A stretch of DNA of 31,300 nt from an uncultured Bacteriovorax sp. (GTDB lineage Bacteria > Bdellovibrionota > Bacteriovoracia > Bacteriovoracales > Bacteriovoracaceae), in NCBI GenBank assembly GCA_946482295.1, contig CAMLRB010000007.1, positions 1-31,300 of the forward strand, written 5' to 3'. Of this stretch, positions 8,185 through 15,937 are shown one piece after another. Within the stretch, counting starts at the first letter, position 1; each line of letters begins with the position of its first letter. Under the pieces are notes generated by a model. It saw only the letters and a program-made list of their open reading frames with translations, did not search any database and had not been told where the DNA came from. The position numbers were made by a program, and so were the translations under genes.

Positions 8185-8501
8185 GTAATTTAAAAAAATC
8201 ATTTAATGAAAAAATGCAGGTTGCCCCTACTAAACATTTTGATATGGACTTCAAACGCAAACTCAACCAGAGCAATTCTGAGAAAAAATTTACAATCAAA
8301 TGGTTTTCTTGGGCCGGTGGAGCTACGGTCACTCTTTTTGTCTTTCTTTTTGTTCTCCAACAAAAAACAAGTCTTTCTTATCCACATCAGCACTTCGTAG
8401 ACACTTTAATTCAGGTAGAATCTTTGGAAGATGAGAGCCTTGATGACAATTTTGTCGATGAAACGATTGACTTGACGAGCGCCCAACTTGATGAGATTTA
8501 A
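8181..8501 (+). CDS. Small single-TM protein, possible anti-sigma factor
   Basis: 106 residues, overlapping the sigma factor gene by 4 bp (ATGA). A basic N-terminal cytoplasmic segment of about 40 residues is followed by one membrane span (about 42-60, WFSWAGGATVTLFVFLFVLQ). A short acidic tail follows (LEDESLDDNFVDETIDLTSA), presumably periplasmic. Position, translational coupling and one-TM topology fit an anti-sigma factor that would hold the sigma factor at the membrane. The zinc anti-sigma signature (HxxxCxxC) is absent and there are no cysteines, so any sigma-binding element would be of another type. I do not recognise the family by sequence. rsmE follows after 5 bp. Confidence 0.7.
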   Translation: MSNLKKSFNEKMQVAPTKHFDMDFKRKLNQSNSEKKFTIKWFSWAGGATVTLFVFLFVLQQKTSLSYPHQHFVDTLIQVESLEDESLDDNFVDETIDLTSAQLDEI

Positions 8502-8506
8502 ATGGC

Positions 8507-9217
8507 ATGAATTCACTCATGCTCGAAAATGAAAGCGGAATCATTACTGATCCTAAAATCCTCTCGCATTTACGAGAAACAATTAAGCCTGAAGTCGGAC
8601 AGAACCTAAGATGTGCCGTTCTTAACAAAGGTCTATGCAAGGCCCAAATCATTTCACTTACAGAAAATGAATGCCATATGAAATTAGGGCCATTAGAGCC
8701 TCCAGTGGAACCTTGGTTTGAACTCGTTGTTGGGCTCTCTCGCCCCCAAACACTAAAAAAAATCCTCGAGCACGCTACAACGTTTGGAGCCAAAAAAATC
8801 CATTTTTTTAAAGCTGAGCTTTCTGAAAAAAGTTATCTCACATCCAAGGTCTTGCTGGATGAAGATGAAATGCGATCCCATCTACTTGCTGGACTCTCAC
8901 AATCAGGACGCTACAGTATTCTCCCAACAGTTAAGGTCGACAAATATAATCCAGCTGAGCAATATGTTTCTCAGAAACAAAAATTTATCCTGGATCTCGA
9001 AGGAGCAAAAAATTTTACCGAACTGTCGAAGTCCATTGATTTTTCACGTCCAATCACTCTTGCCATTGGACCTGAACGTGGATTCATAAAAGAAGACATT
9101 CAACGTTTTCATCAGGCGGGCTTTAAAAGTGTAAAAGTTTCATCGAGTATACTGCGCGTAGAACATGCTATATATTCTGCAATCTCTCAGCTAGAATTAA
9201 CGAAAGGCCAATTTTAA
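8507..9217 (+). CDS. rsmE: 16S rRNA (uracil(1498)-N3)-methyltransferase RsmE
   Basis: SPOUT-family SAM-dependent methyltransferase that makes m3U1498 in the decoding region of 16S rRNA. The 236 residues have the family's length: an N-terminal PUA-like RNA-binding part (about 1-70), then the knotted SPOUT domain. Family landmarks are VVGLSRPQTLKKILEHATTFGAKKI, abbreviated here as GLSRPQTLKKILEHATTFGA, then SQSGR, ILDLEG, LAIGPERGF and the C-terminal SILRVEHAIYSAISQLEL. The motif usually written GPEGGF is GPERGF here, and the usual R-x-E-T-A is RVEHA; both are modest departures. A second in-frame ATG at 8519 is possible; neither has a clear Shine-Dalgarno, so coupling to the upstream gene (5 bp) is likely. 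Confidence 0.88.
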   Translation: MNSLMLENESGIITDPKILSHLRETIKPEVGQNLRCAVLNKGLCKAQIISLTENECHMKLGPLEPPVEPWFELVVGLSRPQTLKKILEHATTFGAKKIHFFKAELSEKSYLTSKVLLDEDEMRSHLLAGLSQSGRYSILPTVKVDKYNPAEQYVSQKQKFILDLEGAKNFTELSKSIDFSRPITLAIGPERGFIKEDIQRFHQAGFKSVKVSSSILRVEHAIYSAISQLELTKGQF

Positions 9218-9230
9218 ACGGATACACTTT

Positions 9231-9485
9231 ATGATGCGTAAATTAGAAATTCTTTTTGATGAACAAGTCCGTCCAGCTCTTGCTGCTCACGGTGGAAATG
9301 TTGAGATTGTCGATCTCGACAATAATAAATTGTTTGTGCGTCTCCAAGGCGGATGCCAAGGATGTTCGAGTTCGACTGCAACTTTAAAGCAGGGAATTCA
9401 AACTCTCGTAAAACAAAATTTTCCTGAAATTACTGAAGTTGTTGATCTAACTGATCATGCGACTGGCGAAAACCCTTACATGTAG
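9231..9485 (+). CDS. NifU C-terminal-domain Fe-S scaffold/carrier protein
   Basis: 84-residue stand-alone NifU-like domain (Nfu type), which binds and delivers iron-sulfur clusters. The signature is GGCQGCSSSTATLKQGI with Cys42 and Cys45 as CxxC. The preceding HGGNVEIVDLDNNKLFVRL is typical of the fold. There are two adjacent ATGs (9231 and 9234); GGA about 8 nt upstream serves either. It is 13 bp downstream of rsmE in the sigma-factor run. Its last 56 bases overlap the end of the convergent glycosyltransferase gene. The clients of this carrier cannot be read from the sequence. Confidence 0.9.
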   Translation: MMRKLEILFDEQVRPALAAHGGNVEIVDLDNNKLFVRLQGGCQGCSSSTATLKQGIQTLVKQNFPEITEVVDLTDHATGENPYM

Positions 9486-10485
9486 ATTCCACCGCCTGGA
9501 AAACAACTTCAGGCGGAAACATTTTCATACATCTCATATAATCATCTTTTAAATCACATACCGTTAAACCACAGTAGTGACTCTCTCGAACTCGACAAGC
9601 AAGATCTGCTTGATAAAAATAAGGATGTTTTTTTTCATCATAGGGATGCCATTCGGTCGCTGGCTCAGGTCCAAATAAAGTATAGGACTTGATTCCCACA
9701 GCAACGGCTAAATGCTTAAGGCCTGTATCATTGCCAATATACAATTGAGACTCTTTAAAATATTGAGGAAGTTCTCGCAGTGGTAAGTGAACGATGCTGA
9801 CATTTTCAGGCAGATCAAGCGCCATCAAATCTTCTTTAATCAGAAGATCATCTTTGCTGTGTGAAAGAGGAATACTAATTTTAATGTCGGGAAAGTTTTT
9901 TTGGATGAGTTTTGCTAAACGAACATAATGATCGAGAGGCCACATTTTGGCCCTTCTAGTTGCAACTACACCGAAAATTATTCGATTTAACTTAACATGA
10001 GAGTTGAGTAATATTTCTGGCTGCCAATCCAGGTACGAAGGAGGTTTTCCTTCTCCCAAGAAAGAGTGAACACCATCAAGGTCTCTTTGAATGAGGGATT
10101 TGATTACCCCTTGATCGATAACCGAAGTTCCACCTTTCAAATGATGGTTATGGAATGTGTATGGGATGCCTTTAAAAAATGAGTACAGCTTAAAGACCTT
10201 GCTTCCTCTTCCCGACTGATGCATTTCATGAATGTGGTCAACTTTCATGGCCATCAAATCATCAAATAGAGTGAAAACATCACGAACGTTTTTTAGCGAG
10301 ATTGGATAAATCATATCCGCTTTCGTTTGCACATCTTGATAAAGTGGGGCAATCCATTGAGGAACGGCGTAAATAATGTTAGCCTTGGGATACAACTGCC
10401 GCAGGTATTGAACCGAACTCAAACCCATAATAGAGTCGCCGAGAGCGCGATTTTTAAGTATGAAAATGGTTTTTGGTGACGGCAT
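9430..10485 (-). CDS. Glycosyltransferase family 9 (LPS heptosyltransferase-like)
   Basis: 351 residues matching the ADP-heptose:LPS heptosyltransferase family, which adds heptose to the inner core at the cytoplasmic face of the inner membrane. The N-terminal motif is ILKNRALGDSIMGLSSVQYL, the family's (K/R)xxxxGDxxxxxP-like nucleotide-fold start. The C-terminal domain has LYIGNDTGLKHLAVAVGIKS followed by YTLFGPEPATEWHP. Three cysteines cluster near the end (CRVRESHYCGLTVCDL). It overlaps the nifU-like gene tail by 56 bp. Its ATG is 14 bp from the start of the divergent GT2 gene, so any promoter must lie inside that gene. The exact donor sugar is uncertain. Confidence 0.85.
   Translation of the reverse strand: MPSPKTIFILKNRALGDSIMGLSSVQYLRQLYPKANIIYAVPQWIAPLYQDVQTKADMIYPISLKNVRDVFTLFDDLMAMKVDHIHEMHQSGRGSKVFKLYSFFKGIPYTFHNHHLKGGTSVIDQGVIKSLIQRDLDGVHSFLGEGKPPSYLDWQPEILLNSHVKLNRIIFGVVATRRAKMWPLDHYVRLAKLIQKNFPDIKISIPLSHSKDDLLIKEDLMALDLPENVSIVHLPLRELPQYFKESQLYIGNDTGLKHLAVAVGIKSYTLFGPEPATEWHPYDEKKHPYFYQADLACRVRESHYCGLTVCDLKDDYMRCMKMFPPEVVFQAVESTCKGFRQSHDQLDQQLQ
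9492..9516 (+). terminator. GC-rich hairpin just after the nifU-like stop
   Basis: A perfect 7-bp stem, CCGCCTG (9492-9498) with CAGGCGG (9510-9516), starts 7 bases after the TAG of the NifU-domain gene and may end the sigma-rsmE-nifU transcript. A G-T and an A-T pair extend it inward. The tail (aaacattttc) lacks an immediate T run, so intrinsic termination would be weak. The hairpin lies in the coding sequence of the convergent GT9 gene, where its two arms encode parts of FPPE and QAV. Confidence 0.45.
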
Positions 10486-10499
10486 GAGGTTAGCTCTTT

Positions 10500-11261
10500 A
10501 TGGTCCAATTAACAGTAGCCATCATAACTTACAACGAGGAAAACAACATTGCTCGTTGCATTGGCTCCGTCAAAGAAATTGCTGACGAAATTCTTGTTGT
10601 CGATTCTTTCTCCACAGATAAAACAGAGGAAATTTGTTTGAAATTTGGAGCACGCTTTATCAAAAATCCTTTTGCCGGTCATATCGAACAAAAAAACGTG
10701 GCACTTGATCTGGCCACTCATGATTATGTGCTTTCACTCGACGCGGACGAAGCACTCTCACCTGAGCTCTTAAATTCAATTAAAGCGATTAAGAATAATT
10801 TTACAATGGATGGTTATAAATTTAACCGTCTTACGAATTATAATGGCCATTGGGTTCGTTACTCTGGCTGGTATCCAGATACTAAACTTAGACTCATTAA
10901 AAAAAGCGCTGCTCGGTGGAGTGGTGTAAATCCACACGATATTTTGAAACCCAACGATGATAAAAAAATTGGTTTTTTAAAAGGTGATCTTCTTCACTAT
11001 AGCTATGAATCAATCGCTGCTCATGTTATTCAAACTGATAAATTTACAACTATCGCTGCCCGCGCCGCTTTTAATCAAGGGAAACGTTCATCACTCTTTA
11101 AAGTATTTACTCGCCCTGTTTTAAAATTTGTTCGCGATTATTTTTTTAAACGTGGTTTCCTGGACGGCAGATATGGATTCATCATCTGTTGTATTAATTC
11201 TCTCTATGCTCTTTTAAAGTACGCAAAACTGCACGAGCTTCAAAAAGGTAAACAAATATGA
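10500..11261 (+). CDS. Glycosyltransferase family 2, LPS core type (WaaE-like), copy 1
   Basis: 253 residues, GT-A fold. N-terminal VAIITYNEENNIARCIGSV binds the nucleotide sugar, followed by ADEILVVDSFSTDKT and the DxD metal-site motif in LSLDADEAL (about residues 79-82). FNRLTNYNGHWVRYSGWYPD and KLRLIKK are typical of the WaaE/KdtX-like LPS core glucosyltransferase group; a C-terminal amphipathic stretch suggests membrane association. The start follows GAGG by about 10 nt. Its stop overlaps the next gene (ATGA), indicating joint translation with the GT4. A close paralogue lies at 19355-20110 on the other strand. Sugar and acceptor are not determined by sequence. Confidence 0.88.
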   Translation: MVQLTVAIITYNEENNIARCIGSVKEIADEILVVDSFSTDKTEEICLKFGARFIKNPFAGHIEQKNVALDLATHDYVLSLDADEALSPELLNSIKAIKNNFTMDGYKFNRLTNYNGHWVRYSGWYPDTKLRLIKKSAARWSGVNPHDILKPNDDKKIGFLKGDLLHYSYESIAAHVIQTDKFTTIAARAAFNQGKRSSLFKVFTRPVLKFVRDYFFKRGFLDGRYGFIICCINSLYALLKYAKLHELQKGKQI

Positions 11262-12229
11262 AGTGCGTATTTTTTCATCCCGCCGCTCTTCCCGTTTCAG
11301 GATACGGAGGAACAGAGAGAATTTTATTCTGGCATATGGTGGAATTAGTCCGACAAGGACATAAAGTAGTTTACGTCGGTCATCCCGATTCAAAAGTCGA
11401 ACAATATGGAATTGAATTAAGAACCTATAGCGCTGACACTTCAACGTGGGAAAAATTGCTTCCACCTGGAACTGACATCGTTCACTTTCCTTTCAATGCC
11501 GAAATTTCTGGAGTCCCTTCGATCAATACTGTTCATGGAAATGGACAGATAGGTGAAAAACTAAGTAACAATTCCGTATTTGTTTCAAAGAAACATGCCG
11601 AAATTCACAACTCTAATCAGTTTGTACACAACGCTCTTGATTTCAGTGAATATCCATTTCAGCCAAAAAAGAAACGAGAATGGAATCGTTTTCTCTTTTT
11701 AGCTAAAGCTTCTTGGAAAGTTAAAAATCTTAAGCAAACTGTAGCCGTTTGTCGTGAAAGCCATAAACATCTTAATGTGGCAGGTGGAAGATGGTGGGGA
11801 CTTTCTCGTTATATCCATAACCACGGAATAGTGGGCGGTGACCAAAAGATGAAACTCATTCGCGAAAGTGATGCGCTTCTTTTTCCTGTCCGATGGCATG
11901 AACCATTTGGTATCGCCGTGATTGAAGCCTTTTCTCAAGGCCTGCCGGCCATCGTCTCTCCCTATGGAAGTTTGCCAGAACTCGTTTCTTCAGAAGTTGG
12001 TTTCGTGGCCCAAAATAGAGAAGAATTATTGCAATTACTTTCAATTGATCACGCAAAAACTTTTCAACCAGAAAAAATCAGACAATATGCTGAAGACAAT
12101 TTTGGAATAGAACTCTATACAAAACGTTATCTCGAACTTTACACAAAAGTGATAAAGGGAGAGAAGCTCAACGCCACACCCCCTTCATACAAACTATCAA
12201 TTAGGGCCGAAGAGTTATTGCCCTACTAA
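11258..12229 (+). CDS. Glycosyltransferase family 4 (GT-B)
   Basis: 323 residues. The N-terminal GYGGTERILFWHMVELVRQG is the acceptor-side start seen in GT4 enzymes. The C-terminal donor domain carries FLFLAKASWKVKNLKQ, DALLFPVRWHEPFGIAVIEA and GLPAIVSPYGSLPEL. The EPFGIAVIE segment is the family E-x7-E nucleotide-sugar motif. It is translationally coupled (4-bp overlap) to the upstream GT2, so the pair probably acts in one glycan pathway, most likely LPS core or a surface polysaccharide given the adjacent heptosyltransferase-like gene. At 323 residues it is slightly short for GT4 but both domains appear complete. Confidence 0.85.
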   Translation: MKCVFFHPAALPVSGYGGTERILFWHMVELVRQGHKVVYVGHPDSKVEQYGIELRTYSADTSTWEKLLPPGTDIVHFPFNAEISGVPSINTVHGNGQIGEKLSNNSVFVSKKHAEIHNSNQFVHNALDFSEYPFQPKKKREWNRFLFLAKASWKVKNLKQTVAVCRESHKHLNVAGGRWWGLSRYIHNHGIVGGDQKMKLIRESDALLFPVRWHEPFGIAVIEAFSQGLPAIVSPYGSLPELVSSEVGFVAQNREELLQLLSIDHAKTFQPEKIRQYAEDNFGIELYTKRYLELYTKVIKGEKLNATPPSYKLSIRAEELLPY

Positions 12230-12242
12230 AACATAAATAAAT

Positions 12243-12255
12243 TGAATAATATTCA
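12243..12255. promoter_or_regulatory. Candidate LysR-type operator (T-N11-A palindrome)
   Basis: TGAATAATATTCA is a 13-bp palindrome (central base excepted) that fits the LysR-family T-N11-A rule. It lies 21 bp upstream of the LysR gene's ATG in a 47-bp gap. LysR-type regulators commonly bind such a site to control their own promoter. The short length and AT-richness mean chance occurrence is possible. Confidence 0.45.
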
Positions 12256-12276
12256 TGTCTCTGATTAAATACATTT

Positions 12277-13113
12277 ATGATAAACTCAAATGATTTACGA
12301 TTTTTCCTTGTCACAGCTGAGCATTTACACCTCACAAAAGCTGCACAGGCCCTGGGTCTAACTCAACCTGCTCTCAGTCACGCCATTAAAAGACTAGAAT
12401 CAGAAGTTCAAAAAGAACTCTTTCTTCGTAGAAAAAGTGGTTTACTACTTACTGAAGCCGGAGCTTATCTCGCTCTCCATGGTAAGCGAATATTAGAAGA
12501 GCTGATTGCTGTCGAAGATTTCCTCGTAAAAGGAAAAGCTAGAGAAACGAAGACTTTTACTCTTGGAATGCACCCTTCCGTTGGCCATTACATTCTTCCG
12601 CTGTTGCTAAAGACAAAACTGGAAATAAAACTAAAATTTGTTTTTGGACTCTCTCGTGTTGTGACAGAATGGGTACAAGAGGGAAAAATAGATTGTGCCG
12701 TTGCCATCAATCCACATCCTCATCCCAATCTAATCATTTCCAGTATTGGAGAAGATGAATTCACACTTTGGCGTCCAACTAAATTAAAAGAGCACAATAC
12801 TTTATTCTTCGATCCTAATCTTCATCAAAGTCATTTCATCATTCGCCAACTTGAAAAACAAGGTCATCATTTTAATAGTTACGTCGAAATACCCAATCTC
12901 GAACTTATAAGCAAATCCTTGTTTGAAGGTTTGGGTTATGCCATACTCCCTGCAAGAGTGGTGAAAGAAAATTCAGCTTGGACTAAATCCGTTCAACAGG
13001 TTGATAAAATAAAACCTTTTAAAGATAAAATTTCTTTCGTCTACTCTAATGAGAATCAATTCAAAGATGATTTAAAGATATTGAAAAATAATATGACATC
13101 GCTGCTTAAGTAG
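12277..13113 (+). CDS. LysR-family transcriptional regulator
   Basis: 278 residues. The N-terminal winged helix-turn-helix (about 1-60) reads DLRFFLVTAEHLHLTKAAQA, LGLTQPALSHAIKRLESEV and LFLRRKSGLLLTEAGA, the standard LysR arrangement. The effector-binding domain (about 90-278) is somewhat short and its inducer cannot be deduced. It is followed after 4 bp, on the same strand, by an FUSC-type membrane protein. That resembles regulator/efflux pairs for aromatic or weak-acid compounds, though those are often divergent. A T-N11-A palindrome 21 bp upstream suggests autoregulation. Confidence 0.9.
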   Translation: MINSNDLRFFLVTAEHLHLTKAAQALGLTQPALSHAIKRLESEVQKELFLRRKSGLLLTEAGAYLALHGKRILEELIAVEDFLVKGKARETKTFTLGMHPSVGHYILPLLLKTKLEIKLKFVFGLSRVVTEWVQEGKIDCAVAINPHPHPNLIISSIGEDEFTLWRPTKLKEHNTLFFDPNLHQSHFIIRQLEKQGHHFNSYVEIPNLELISKSLFEGLGYAILPARVVKENSAWTKSVQQVDKIKPFKDKISFVYSNENQFKDDLKILKNNMTSLLK

Positions 13114-13117
13114 TTTT

Positions 13118-14164
13118 ATGCCTCTAAAAAACCACATCGAGAAATCGCTCGAACTGGCCCCAGAAGTAACACCAACTCACAAGATGTTAATGAGTGCTTG
13201 TGCAATCACATTTCCACTTGTGGTAGGTCATAATTTTCAAGCTGTTCAACCTGCGATGTTTGGTTCTTTGATGGGATTAGTTTTTTTTCTTAACGACCAC
13301 TTTGGCACTTTGAAAATAAGACTTCGCCATTTAATGACAACATTTCTCTGCTTGATGCTTTCTATGTGGGTGGGAACTGAAGTTCAAAATTACCCCATCC
13401 TAATTTCCCTACTGCTCTTTTTTCTCAGTTTTCTACTGGGGAAATCAAAAACTTTTGGAATTGAGCTTGAGCGCATGATTCTTTTTATCACACTTCAGTT
13501 CATGACCACTTCGAATGAGCCCATCATTCTTAAAACCAGAGACCAACTTTTCCGTTATTCCATAATGGCATTTTTGGTTTATATTGCGCTTTTACTGTTA
13601 TTCCATTTTCTTTTTCGTCATCAAACGCAACCCATGCGAAGCAAACTTCACACTCTATCGCAGGCGTTTAAAAATAAAGATTCAATGCGATTTTCTCTCC
13701 TCTTTGCAATTATCGCAGTCATGAGTCACTATACGATGGGCCACCTAAAACTCTCCCATCCCTATTGGGTCGTCGGTACTGCAATGATTGTCATGTTACC
13801 TGATAGTCTTCAGGGAATTTATAAGGGTTTTCAACGTTTCGTTGGAACCGTCATTGGTGTATTTATCGCGGCTGTATTACTTGCGCTCATTTCAGATCAG
13901 AGAATCTTAATTGCTTGCATTTTTGTGGCGTCTTTTCTCATGCCCTTTGGACTTACGAAAAACTATTGGCTGGGGAATGTTTTTATCGCCGCACTCATCC
14001 TCTTTTTTCTCGAAATCGCGACCCCAAATGCAATGGCCTCTCATCATCTGGCCTACTGGCGTATTGTCGATATCAGTTTAGGTTGTGCGATCGGAATTTT
14101 GGGCTCAGTACTCCTTCATCCCAAACTCGTTAAAAAGCTGAGTACTTCACTCGGGATAAAATAA
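13118..14164 (+). CDS. FUSC-family inner-membrane protein (aromatic-acid efflux type)
   Basis: 348 residues with two hydrophobic blocks. The first has about five spans between residues 25 and 165. A polar stretch follows (TQPMRSKLHTLSQAFKNKD), then a second block from about 192 to 335. The second block carries HPYWVVGTAMIVMLPDSLQG and QRFVGTVIGVFIAAVLLALI, matching the repeated FUSC (fusaric acid resistance-like) unit seen in YccS, AaeB and similar proteins. It lacks the large cytoplasmic domain of those proteins, so it is a compact form. It lies 4 bp after the LysR gene, so the regulator probably controls it. Substrate unknown; efflux of a toxic small acid is inference from the family. Confidence 0.78.
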   Translation: MPLKNHIEKSLELAPEVTPTHKMLMSACAITFPLVVGHNFQAVQPAMFGSLMGLVFFLNDHFGTLKIRLRHLMTTFLCLMLSMWVGTEVQNYPILISLLLFFLSFLLGKSKTFGIELERMILFITLQFMTTSNEPIILKTRDQLFRYSIMAFLVYIALLLLFHFLFRHQTQPMRSKLHTLSQAFKNKDSMRFSLLFAIIAVMSHYTMGHLKLSHPYWVVGTAMIVMLPDSLQGIYKGFQRFVGTVIGVFIAAVLLALISDQRILIACIFVASFLMPFGLTKNYWLGNVFIAALILFFLEIATPNAMASHHLAYWRIVDISLGCAIGILGSVLLHPKLVKKLSTSLGIK

Positions 14165-14221
14165 TTTATTTTTGTATTTAGATTTTCCGATGAGTCTTTG
14201 ATTACAAACCAAGGGCCACCG

Positions 14222-15937
14222 ATGCTTAAACGTTTACTTATTCCACTATTATTTTCACTGAATAGTTTCGCAGCTGATGATCAAATCAAAGTTCATCTTA
14301 TGACTGAGCAGGAGCCTATAAGTTGTAAGTATGATTCCGCTGTAGACGTTCACATTTGCGATCATAATGGAAAAACACTACTCATAAATAATAGCAGCTA
14401 CCACTATGTGGCACTGGGAACTGATGACAAAGGCGAAATCAGTAGTCCTTTAATTAAAAAAGTAGAAAAGGGCAGCAAGACCCTCTACGAAGTACCCCAC
14501 AACATTGGCGATTACAAATTTCCTTCAATGGGCACAGCCTCTGCCGAATACATGAACAAAATTGGTCTGGTCGATAGTTTTATCAATGGCCGAGCTTACG
14601 ACAATTATGGGAAAAAAATTGAAAAGAAAAAAGGCTCTCCTGAATATGAAGCCACGGCTGCGTTGCTCGCAAAGAAAAGAGATGAGTTTAAATCTGCTTA
14701 TGATCAAGCTTTCAATGATTCTGAATATTCAGTGGAAATGGAAGATGGTCAAAAAATAAAATGCCAAAGAGGATCAACTCGACCACTCACTAAAGACCAG
14801 ACTGATTACGCTGCTAGAAATAGCTTCAACTTTCAGTGTGGAACTTTTAAGTGCGATCCTTTAATCGTGAATGGAAAAAGTTACGAAAGCACTATGCTCT
14901 ATGAATCTTCACCTGGTGCTTTCGGAAGTACAAGCATTCACTTATTCAACGCCGATGGATTTGGACCGAATTTAAGAATTAAAAAAATTCATTCTGAAAA
15001 AATTCAATCTCCACTAGTTGATAATTCTTACCTCCTGTCGTCTTCAAACAATGCTTATGATCCGTATGCAATGTATGCCAATGCACTTCCTGAAAGATTA
15101 GGCAGCGACCGGGATAAAATTGCGATCTACAAAAATCCATATTTTCAACAAATGATGGATTTTCAAAAAAACATTTGTACGGACAGTTCAGCTTTAGAAA
15201 AACTTGTAGAGGTTCGTAAGCAACTTTTGAAAAAAGTAGCAGATCTCGAGATGGCGGAATTTATCCAGGTCATGGCCGATGGTAGCCTCGTTGGATACTA
15301 CATTGATCCCAATAAATCAGCTGAATATGGTTGTCTTTATAATGGACTCGTTCTCGATCCTAACGCTGCAAAGAACTTAGAAAAATTAAAAAAGAACATT
15401 TATCCAGACAGAAAAGTTGATCAAACGATCAGTCTGCAAAGAGCGACTGACCTTTTCAATAAAGCTGCGAATATGAAGGATATCGCCTGGAAATATAAAT
15501 ACGACGGATGTTACGCTCGCGCTCACTTGATGGCACGTCGCTTTGAAGAGGAAGGTGTTCGAGTTGATAAAGTTTGGATCAAAGGTGATCTTTATGTTCC
15601 AGGGACAGATATCCGTTGGAACTTTCACGTGGCCCCTATAGTTTATGTTGAAGATGATAAAGGGGGATTTCAAAAGATGGTAATCGATCCGTCACTCTTT
15701 GATAAACCAGTAACAGTTGAAGAGTGGGATAATAAGATGTCGAAAAATACGGCGAAAGGATCAGTCATCACAGCTTTCCCTTTCCCCGAAAACGTTGCTG
15801 CTTTTGAACGTTCATCACTTTCATTTTCAAGTTCTGATCCTTATCTACCAAGAGAAAGTATTAACTTGAGTGAAGAAGATAAAATGAAAATGTCTAACCA
15901 GACAATGAAACAATACAAACCACTGGAACCAAAATGA
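14222..15937 (+). CDS. Secreted protein with C-terminal protein-glutaminase (glutamine deamidase) domain
   Basis: 571 residues from the ATG at 14222, which is chosen over a TTG 24 bases upstream because a signal peptide starts directly there (MLKRLLIPLLFSLNSFA, cleavage before ADDQ) and AAGGG lies upstream. The C-terminal part (about 395-510) resembles bacterial protein-glutaminase, which converts glutamine side chains of folded proteins to glutamate. The predicted Cys-His-Asp triad is Cys430 in DGCYARAH (codon 15509-15511), His469 in NFHVAP (15626-15628) and Asp489 in VIDPSLF (15686-15688), spaced 39 and 20 residues apart. The N-terminal ~390 residues, with several cysteines, match nothing I recognise and could be a propeptide or targeting region. 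The next gene overlaps by 4 bp. Activity and target are inferred. Confidence 0.75.
   Translation: MLKRLLIPLLFSLNSFAADDQIKVHLMTEQEPISCKYDSAVDVHICDHNGKTLLINNSSYHYVALGTDDKGEISSPLIKKVEKGSKTLYEVPHNIGDYKFPSMGTASAEYMNKIGLVDSFINGRAYDNYGKKIEKKKGSPEYEATAALLAKKRDEFKSAYDQAFNDSEYSVEMEDGQKIKCQRGSTRPLTKDQTDYAARNSFNFQCGTFKCDPLIVNGKSYESTMLYESSPGAFGSTSIHLFNADGFGPNLRIKKIHSEKIQSPLVDNSYLLSSSNNAYDPYAMYANALPERLGSDRDKIAIYKNPYFQQMMDFQKNICTDSSALEKLVEVRKQLLKKVADLEMAEFIQVMADGSLVGYYIDPNKSAEYGCLYNGLVLDPNAAKNLEKLKKNIYPDRKVDQTISLQRATDLFNKAANMKDIAWKYKYDGCYARAHLMARRFEEEGVRVDKVWIKGDLYVPGTDIRWNFHVAPIVYVEDDKGGFQKMVIDPSLFDKPVTVEEWDNKMSKNTAKGSVITAFPFPENVAAFERSSLSFSSSDPYLPRESINLSEEDKMKMSNQTMKQYKPLEPK

Noticed and set aside
8329..8793. 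154-codon minus-strand open frame opposite the one-TM gene and rsmE
   Set aside because: It spans the junction of two supported plus-strand genes and shows no recognisable domain or start signal.
14155..14180. AT-only inverted repeat after the FUSC gene stop
   Set aside because: An AT-only stem of about six pairs in AT-rich DNA is expected by chance and would be unstable as a terminator.
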